The translations under genes and the position numbers were made by a program. Of a stretch of 61,877 nucleotides of DNA, positions 56,701-61,877 are shown piece by piece; the first letter of the stretch is position 1; each line of letters opens with the position of its first letter. The stretch is from an uncultured Tenacibaculum sp. (lineage in GTDB: Bacteria; Bacteroidota; Bacteroidia; Flavobacteriales; Flavobacteriaceae). The stretch spans positions 1 to 61,877 of the forward strand of contig CANMCD010000018.1 in NCBI GenBank assembly GCA_947496185.1, in the 5' to 3' direction. The notes under the pieces were generated by a model. It was not told the DNA's origin, ran no database searches, and saw only the letters and a program-made list of their open reading frames with translations.

Positions 56701-59700
56701 TATAACTTAATAGTGGTTCATCCAAATAATGTTTGTGAAAATATACAAAATAGTGCGAGACTATTGATAAATAATCCTTGTAGTAGTGGAGGGACTGTAG
56801 GTATTCCGACAGCAAATGATCCTGACGGAGATGGTATTAATAATGATTGTGATTTAGATGATGATAATGATGGAATATTAGATACCGCTGAAGGTTTAGA
56901 CTGTGGAAATGAAGTAGAAGTTGATCTCGGTGTAAGTGGAAGTTTTGAAGATTTAGCAGGTGTCGCAGGGCACGATGCTCATAATGGTAATGTCACTGAA
57001 GGAGGTTGGCAAAATGGAATAGGATCCGCAGATTCATGGGTTTCACCAACGCCTACAACCAGTTCAGGTACTTGGGGAGGAATCGCAGACGGTACACCTC
57101 CTTCTCCTGATGGGGGTATATATGTAGGTGGTTTTACAGGAGCTTTTGGAAGAGAAGAGTCTTTCTTTACAAACGTTTCTGGGCTCACACCTGGCCAAGA
57201 ATACATACTGATTTTTTACCAAACTCATGCTGGAGTTGAAGGCACAACAGCGATTAATGATAGGGCTCGATTTGAAGTGGTTTTTGGTGGTCAGACAAGG
57301 TTTAGTGAAGAACAACCTTATTTAGGAGAAGGAAATCAAATTTGGGAAGAACAAAGGTTAACCTTTACAGCAACAGCAGAAACGCAACGTTTAGAATTTT
57401 TTCCAAACTCAGGAACGGACAGGCATGTGGCATTGTTTGGTTATAATTATCCTGCTCTTGATGGCCTTCGTCTAATCTTAGGAGGAGGGATTACAAACTG
57501 CGAAACTATTGATACAGATTTAGACGGTATTCCAAATCATTTGGATATCGATAGTGATGGAGACGGATGTTATGATGTTATTGAATCTGGAGGGGAAGAT
57601 GCTGATGTGAATGGACGTATCGATGGCGATGGCTATGATGAAAATGGTCAAGTTACTAATACGGTTGGAGGATATGACGGAGTTACAGGTTATGAAACCA
57701 TAGCTACGATTGTTGAGGTAGATGCAACCGCTCTTGTAGATCAAACGTTAAATGAAGGTGATTCGGCTACATTTACCATAACCGCAGCTTCCGCAACGGC
57801 AACGAGTGTTTATTCAGGTACACCTCCGAATACAAATCCAGAATACGGAGACCCTTCTGCGGTAGATGTATCAGATACAATAGTATACCAATGGCAAGAA
57901 GATAATGTTGATTTGTCTGATGGAGGATTGTATTCGGGGACAAATACACCGACGCTAACAATAAGTGATGTTACAGGTCTAAACGGAAAAATATATACGC
58001 TAGTGGTTAAACACCCGAACAATCGTTGTGGTTATGTTGATAATAGTACAAGATTATTGGTGTATAGTAGTGATCCCTGTATTAATGGAGCGATAAAAGG
58101 AACGCCAACGGCCAATGATCCTGATGGTGATGGAATTAATAACGATTGTGATTTGGATGATGATAATGATGGTATTAGTGATGAGGAAGAAGGACAATTA
58201 TGTGTTTTTACTCCTGTGTCTTCTGTAGTAGGTAATCATACAGTCCCTCCAGGGCCTGAGCCTTATGGTAATGGGTGTACAAGTGGTAATGGAGGAACCA
58301 GTCAATTTCAAAATGGTTTTTATTCTGAAACAGATAGAAATAGACGTTTTTATGCGTATTGGGATGTGGTAGTAATGCCGGGTGTACCTTTTACAATATC
58401 AGCCACAGTTAGATCTGTCAATCAACATTGGGGAAATAATGGAATTTCAAGTGGAGAGTTTAGAGTGAATGATCCAGCAAGTACGTTAAGGGTTGTTAAT
58501 ACAGGAAATAATTGGGGAGGAGCTACAGGTACAGAGACTTTTATCCCTACGTCAAATAGGATTCGATTAGAGTTTAATTTTATTATGCAGCGTACGAATT
58601 TTGAGTGTCAAAACCTTAATTTACCTGAAATTGATCTTCGTTTCAATTTTCAAGGGCAAGCATACGAAGGAGATTGTAGAGCCAATGATTTTGATCAAGA
58701 TGGTATTTATAACCAATATGATTTAGATAGTGATAATGATGGTATATATGATATTGTTGAAGGGGGAATTGGAAATTTAGATACAAACAATGACGGTAGA
58801 ATCGATGATATGGATAGTACTACAGTTGATTTGGATTTAGATGACGATGGACTTAGTGATGCAATTGAACAAACTAACGGACAAGATACAGGACATCCTC
58901 CCAGAACAACCACAGGAAATACTCAGGATTATCACAGTGCTGATAGTGATGCGGATGGTTGTAGCGATGCAAATGAAGCATATAACGGACAAAATTTTGA
59001 TGGAAATAATGATAGGTATTATAATCCAAATAACAACCCAGAACCGCTTACATTGGCGGCAGGACATGTCGATGATGATGGAAGGGTGATTGATGCTGCT
59101 TATGATACAGGAGATGTTCCTGAAGTAATAGATGGTGATTATAATCTGTCTGCATGTAATTTATGTTCTCGAGGAGCAACGGTAGGCGTGGTCACTCCAG
59201 ATGATCCAGATGCTGATGGTATTAGTAATAATTGTGATTTAGACGATGACAATGATGGGATTTTGGATACTGAAGAACTGGATGAAGATTTCGATCAAGA
59301 TGGTATTATAAATAGTTTAGATTTAGATAGCGATAACGATGGTTGTTTGGATGTTATAGAATCAGGAGGAGTAGATGCAGATGGAGACGGTATTTTAGAT
59401 GGAACAGGTTTTGATTCTAACGGTCAAGTGACTGGAGGGGTAGGAGGATATGATGGATTGGCTGGTCCTGAACTATTGGCAAGTATTTTAACCATGTTTA
59501 CGGAACCAACCAGTGCTTCTATATGTAATAATAGCGATGTTTCTTTTACAGGAGTACCTCAGGTTTTAAGTACAAATGTTTTTACAGGAACAGCTCCGAA
59601 TACAATACCTGATTATGCGGGGTCTACATTACCTCCAGTTATAACAGGTTTTGTATTTCAATGGCAAGAACAAGTTGGAGGCGTGGGAGCTTGGACTAAC

Positions 59701-61877
59701 TTAACGGATACAGGGGTATATACAGGAACTTCCACGGGGACATTAACATTGACTAGTGCACCACCTACAATGGCTGGTAATAGGTATAGGATAGAAATTA
59801 CCAATCCTGCAAATGTTTGTGAGGTATTGTATAGTGCCGAAGTTACCTTAGACTTTTTTGATGAACCCACTGGAGTTGATTCTTCAGAGACAATTTGTAG
59901 TAGAGATACTTTGAATAGAGATTTATCATCTGATGTTACCAATCTAACAAATGTTGATTTTGTTTGGTCAGCGAATGATAATCCGAATGTGACAGGAGAA
60001 ACAATTACCTCATCTAATGCGAATTTTATAACGGATACTTTAATTAATACGAGTGGTTTGGTGCAAACAGTTGTGTATACAATAACCCCAACTAGTGAAG
60101 ATGGGTGTCCAGGACTTCCGTTCACAAGTACTGTTACCGTAAATCCAGAACCAGTGGCGGTACCACCTACAGATACAATTTGTAGTGATGCTACGTTAAA
60201 TCACGACTTAAATACGGATGTAGATTTGGTAGGTAGTAGTTTTGTTTGGCAGGCAGCTGATAATCCCAATGTAACGGGAGAAACGATTAGTTCGTCTACA
60301 ACTACAAGTATCACTGATTCTTTGAATAATATTAGTGGAGCAGTAGAAACGGTTGTGTATACTATTGTTCCTACGAGTGCTGATGGGTGTTTAGGAGACC
60401 CGTACACATATACGGTTACGGTGAATCCAGAACCTTTTGTAGCAAATCCACCTACAGATACTACGTGTAGTGATATTGCTTTGAATCATGATTTAAATAC
60501 GGATGTAAATTTATCAGGAACAACATTTAGTTGGCAGGCAGTCGATAATGCAAATGTAACTGGAGAGACGACGAATATTTCGACTACATCTAGTATTACC
60601 GATACGTTAAATAATATAAGTGGAGCAGTAGAAACGGTTGTTTATACCATTACACCCACGAGCGCTGATGGCTGTTTGGGAGATCCATATACTTATACCG
60701 TAACGGTGAATCCAGAGCCTTTTGTAGCAAATCCACCTACAGACACAACCTGTAGTGATGTTGCTTTAAATCACGATTTAAATACGGATGTAAATTTATC
60801 TGGAACAACATTTAGTTGGCAGGCAGCTGATAATGCAAATGTAACTGGAGAGACGACGAATATTTCGACTGCGTCTAGCATTACTGATACGTTAAATAAT
60901 ATAAGTGGGGCAGTAGAAACCGTTGTTTACACGATTACACCAACAAGTGCTGATGGCTGTTTGGGAGATCCATATACCTATACGGTTACGGTGAATCCAG
61001 AGCCTTTTGTTGCGAATCCACCTACAGATACAACGTGTAGTGACATTGCTTTAAATCACGATTTAAATACCGATGTAGATTTACCTGGAACAACATTTAG
61101 TTGGCAGGCAGCTGATAATGCAAATGTAACTGGGGAAACACTTACTACTTCTAATACGTCAAGTATTACGGATACATTAAATAATATAAGCGGAGCGGTG
61201 CAAACCGTAGTTTATACGATTACACCAACAAGTGCTGATGGTTGTTTAGGAGATCCGTATACTTATACAGTTATGGTGAATCCAGAACCTTTTGTTGCGA
61301 ATCCACCTACGGATACGGCTTGTAGTGATATACCGTTGAATCACGATTTAAATACCGATGTAAACCTAACAGGAGTAACTTACACTTGGCAAGCTACAGA
61401 CAACCCAATGGTAACCGGAGAAACCACTAGTGTTTCTACCGATTCAAGTATTACAGATACTTTAAACAGTATCACAGGTACCGTACAAACCGTAGTTTAT
61501 ACCATTACACCTACGAGTCCTGATGGCTGTCTAGGAGATCCGTATACCTATACCGTAACTGTGAATCCAGAGCCATATGTAGCAAATCCACCTACAGATA
61601 CAACGTGTAGTGATATCGCTTTAAGTCATGACTTAAATACCGATGTAGACCTAACAGGAAGTACCTTTAGTTGGCAAGCTACGGACAATCCGAATATCAC
61701 AGGAGAAACCACCAGTGTTTCTACCGATTCTAGTATTACTGATACTTTAAATAATATAAGCGGAGCGATGCAAACCGTAACCTATACCATTACACCTACA
61801 AGTGCTGATGGATGTGTTGGAGATTCATATACCTATACCGTAACGATCAATCCAGAGCCTTTTGTAGCAAATCCACC
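53737..61877 (+). CDS. Giant repetitive surface protein (TSP3, Ig-like and PKD-like repeats), 3' end beyond window
   Basis: One frame is open from a stop at 53728 to the last base, more than 2,700 codons from ATG 53737 (ATG 53758 is an alternative). Residues ~1-150 contain a basic stretch and hydrophobic SFLWIWCFFVG but no standard signal peptide. Three ~433-codon modules follow (54202-58101). Each has a calcium-binding TSP3 repeat (DPDGDGINNDCDLDDDNDG), a beta-rich domain with GTPPSPDGG, another TSP3, and an Ig-like domain with YQWQEDG. Then comes a diverged TSP3-rich region (58102-59466), an Ig-like domain, and 95-codon PKD-like repeats. Such architecture belongs to adhesins exported by type IX secretion in Bacteroidota; the deciding C-terminal domain is not visible. 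Confidence 0.9.
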   Translation, partial: MPLEVHFMGLLKGLGSLFPKSRDFSLYRHTFLDFNHIAFTFKKRVKERFKLSNTNHTIRWCRNSFLWIWCFFVGNDLVAITPDTKECINYVENINTHQSISFAIDDYLYPYYLQNDKKIYIEKKTTLKKTTLKKTPVIYIAYTYQDPCTYGAIVGTPTANDPDGDGINNDCDLDDDNDGVLDRDEGLVCNSVTEVGLDVDGSFEDLAGVAGDDDHNGNVTEGGWQNGIGTADAWITPMPTTGSGTWRGTADGTPPSPDGGIFVGGFTGNFANEESFFTEVSGLTIGDPYTVVFYQTHAGVEGTTPIGDLARYEVLFGEETLFSEEQPYLGEGNQVWEEQRLFFTATAETQRLEFFPNSGTDRHVDYWGGYNYPALDGIDVLEGWIENTHNCTSLDTDFDGIPNYLDLDSDGDGCNDVTESGGIDLDNDGMLDGLGVDGDGQVIGGVGGYNGISGNETVATQVSVDAAALVDQTLNEGDSATFTITSASAITANTYTGIAPNTSPDYNAPSAIDVSATLLYQWQEDGVNLSDGGIYSGTSTPTLQISDVTGLNGRVYNLIVVHPSNVCENVQNDARLIVSGGTINTCTEGAILGTPTANDPDGDGINNDCDLDDDNDGILDTAEGLVACTQIDLGADGTFESLSTVASGNINNHSVNRGGWHNGIGTADSWMAPVPTIGTGQWEGMADGTPPSPDGGVFVGGWTQENAREESFYTNVTGLIVGQEYTVVFYQAHAGVEGITALNDRARFEVAFGNEVRFSEEQPYLGEGNQVWEEQRLFFTATAETQRLEFFPNSGTDGHTTLFRGYNYPVLDGVRLFLGNTSSCDGLDTDLDGIQNHLDLDSDGDGCFDVTESGGLDVDANGVLDGLGFDNNGQVTSGIGGYDGVTGSETIATQINVDATALIDQTYNNGDSATFTITAASATATNAYSGTPPNTTPNYNDPTAVDVSGTLVYQWQEDGVNLSDGGVYSGTNSPVLTISDVTGLGGRTYNLIVVHPNNVCENIQNSARLLINNPCSSGGTVGIPTANDPDGDGINNDCDLDDDNDGILDTAEGLDCGNEVEVDLGVSGSFEDLAGVAGHDAHNGNVTEGGWQNGIGSADSWVSPTPTTSSGTWGGIADGTPPSPDGGIYVGGFTGAFGREESFFTNVSGLTPGQEYILIFYQTHAGVEGTTAINDRARFEVVFGGQTRFSEEQPYLGEGNQIWEEQRLTFTATAETQRLEFFPNSGTDRHVALFGYNYPALDGLRLILGGGITNCETIDTDLDGIPNHLDIDSDGDGCYDVIESGGEDADVNGRIDGDGYDENGQVTNTVGGYDGVTGYETIATIVEVDATALVDQTLNEGDSATFTITAASATATSVYSGTPPNTNPEYGDPSAVDVSDTIVYQWQEDNVDLSDGGLYSGTNTPTLTISDVTGLNGKIYTLVVKHPNNRCGYVDNSTRLLVYSSDPCINGAIKGTPTANDPDGDGINNDCDLDDDNDGISDEEEGQLCVFTPVSSVVGNHTVPPGPEPYGNGCTSGNGGTSQFQNGFYSETDRNRRFYAYWDVVVMPGVPFTISATVRSVNQHWGNNGISSGEFRVNDPASTLRVVNTGNNWGGATGTETFIPTSNRIRLEFNFIMQRTNFECQNLNLPEIDLRFNFQGQAYEGDCRANDFDQDGIYNQYDLDSDNDGIYDIVEGGIGNLDTNNDGRIDDMDSTTVDLDLDDDGLSDAIEQTNGQDTGHPPRTTTGNTQDYHSADSDADGCSDANEAYNGQNFDGNNDRYYNPNNNPEPLTLAAGHVDDDGRVIDAAYDTGDVPEVIDGDYNLSACNLCSRGATVGVVTPDDPDADGISNNCDLDDDNDGILDTEELDEDFDQDGIINSLDLDSDNDGCLDVIESGGVDADGDGILDGTGFDSNGQVTGGVGGYDGLAGPELLASILTMFTEPTSASICNNSDVSFTGVPQVLSTNVFTGTAPNTIPDYAGSTLPPVITGFVFQWQEQVGGVGAWTNLTDTGVYTGTSTGTLTLTSAPPTMAGNRYRIEITNPANVCEVLYSAEVTLDFFDEPTGVDSSETICSRDTLNRDLSSDVTNLTNVDFVWSANDNPNVTGETITSSNANFITDTLINTSGLVQTVVYTITPTSEDGCPGLPFTSTVTVNPEPVAVPPTDTICSDATLNHDLNTDVDLVGSSFVWQAADNPNVTGETISSSTTTSITDSLNNISGAVETVVYTIVPTSADGCLGDPYTYTVTVNPEPFVANPPTDTTCSDIALNHDLNTDVNLSGTTFSWQAVDNANVTGETTNISTTSSITDTLNNISGAVETVVYTITPTSADGCLGDPYTYTVTVNPEPFVANPPTDTTCSDVALNHDLNTDVNLSGTTFSWQAADNANVTGETTNISTASSITDTLNNISGAVETVVYTITPTSADGCLGDPYTYTVTVNPEPFVANPPTDTTCSDIALNHDLNTDVDLPGTTFSWQAADNANVTGETLTTSNTSSITDTLNNISGAVQTVVYTITPTSADGCLGDPYTYTVMVNPEPFVANPPTDTACSDIPLNHDLNTDVNLTGVTYTWQATDNPMVTGETTSVSTDSSITDTLNSITGTVQTVVYTITPTSPDGCLGDPYTYTVTVNPEPYVANPPTDTTCSDIALSHDLNTDVDLTGSTFSWQATDNPNITGETTSVSTDSSITDTLNNISGAMQTVTYTITPTSADGCVGDSYTYTVTINPEPFVANP
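54106..54140 (+). repeat. 15-bp tandem repeat encoding KKTTL units
   Basis: ACTACTTTAAAAAAA occurs twice in direct succession within the giant gene, encoding KKTTLKKTTLKKT. The length is a multiple of three, so change in copy number keeps the frame. Confidence 0.8.
54202..58101 (+). repeat. Three tandem ~1.3-kb modules within the giant gene
   Basis: The phrase PTANDPDGDGINNDCDLDDD begins at about 54205, 55519, 56806 and 58105. Module lengths are 1314, 1287 and 1299 bp. Within each, blocks such as SEEQPYLGEGNQ(V/I)WEEQRL and ATAETQRLEFFPNSGTD recur nearly unchanged, while loops between them vary. The fourth occurrence leads into a different domain. Confidence 0.9.
59611..61877 (+). repeat. 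Array of PKD-like repeats of exactly 285 bp
   Basis: The cysteine codon of the TxCSD motif falls at 59896, 60181, 60466, 60751, 61036, 61321 and 61606, a constant 285-bp step. Each unit carries TxCSD, LNHDLNTDV, the core FxWQAxDNxNVTGET, SITDTLNNISG, VVYTITPTSADGC and YTYTVTVNPEP. The first unit is the most diverged. The array continues past the window end. The bases before 59896 belong to an Ig-like domain and the lead-in of unit 1. Confidence 0.92.

Noticed and set aside
59658-60407. Long minus-strand frames opposite the giant gene
   Set aside because: They are shadows of a repetitive, stop-free coding strand and repeat with the same period; no signals or recognisable protein features.

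Overview
The window is from a low-GC member of the Flavobacteriaceae (Bacteroidota), probably marine; the genus cannot be fixed from sequence alone. Supporting signs are Bacteroidota-type promoters (TTG about 19 bp before TAnnTTTG), a Bacteroidota-like RNase P RNA, the run tpx-dgkA-ftsK-lolA-lptF/G-ribB, zinc-less class III sirtuin, many SPII lipoproteins, and a giant surface protein of TSP3, Ig-like and PKD-like repeats of the kind usually exported by type IX secretion.

Layout. 1-932: five tandem copies of a ~76-nt small RNA gene, four with their own visible promoter and all with an intrinsic terminator, directly before rnpB (959-1256). 1768-9454: two unrelated aconitases (AcnB and AcnA/mitochondrial type), a Crp/Fnr-type regulator, a lipoprotein and a small conserved protein. 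9520-17810: sirtuin, TrmH, then a minus-strand envelope/housekeeping run (tpx, dgkA, ftsK, lolA, lptF/G, ribB). 18096-22319: MATE pump, small protein, HHH-domain and OmpA-like proteins, an ECF sigma factor with a membrane partner. 22554-25080: LytS-type kinase, free-standing 2TM protein and LytTR regulator.

25160-34395 is the main accessory region: a minus-strand operon reading FHA/winged-helix protein, Ser/Thr kinase-cyclase-ATPase-TPR protein (kinase domain broken by a one-base shift in a poly-A tract), an unrecognised 252-residue protein, a fused TOMM (thiazole/oxazole-modified microcin) cyclodehydratase with YcaO domain, and a KamA-like radical SAM enzyme. No conventional precursor peptide and no flavin dehydrogenase lie beside it. 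The inferred logic is sensing by the ATPase/TPR part, phosphorylation by the kinase, readout by the FHA protein, and heterocycle formation on an unknown substrate.

35017-45780 returns to core genes: hutG-hutI, SpoU methyltransferase, M1 aminopeptidase, msrA, lipA, an Nramp-like transporter without the usual metal motif, an ECF sigma factor overlapping a membrane glycosyltransferase, and a small Cys-rich membrane protein. 46033-49386 is an operon of four lipoproteins (sulfatase, YHYH protein, YwqK-like, SCO). 49643-53313 holds murB, an aminotransferase and an aspartyl protease with PDZ domain. From 53737 to the window end one reading frame stays open for more than 2,700 codons; it encodes three ~433-codon modules, a diverged TSP3-rich part, and at least seven PKD-like repeats of exactly 95 codons, running off the edge.
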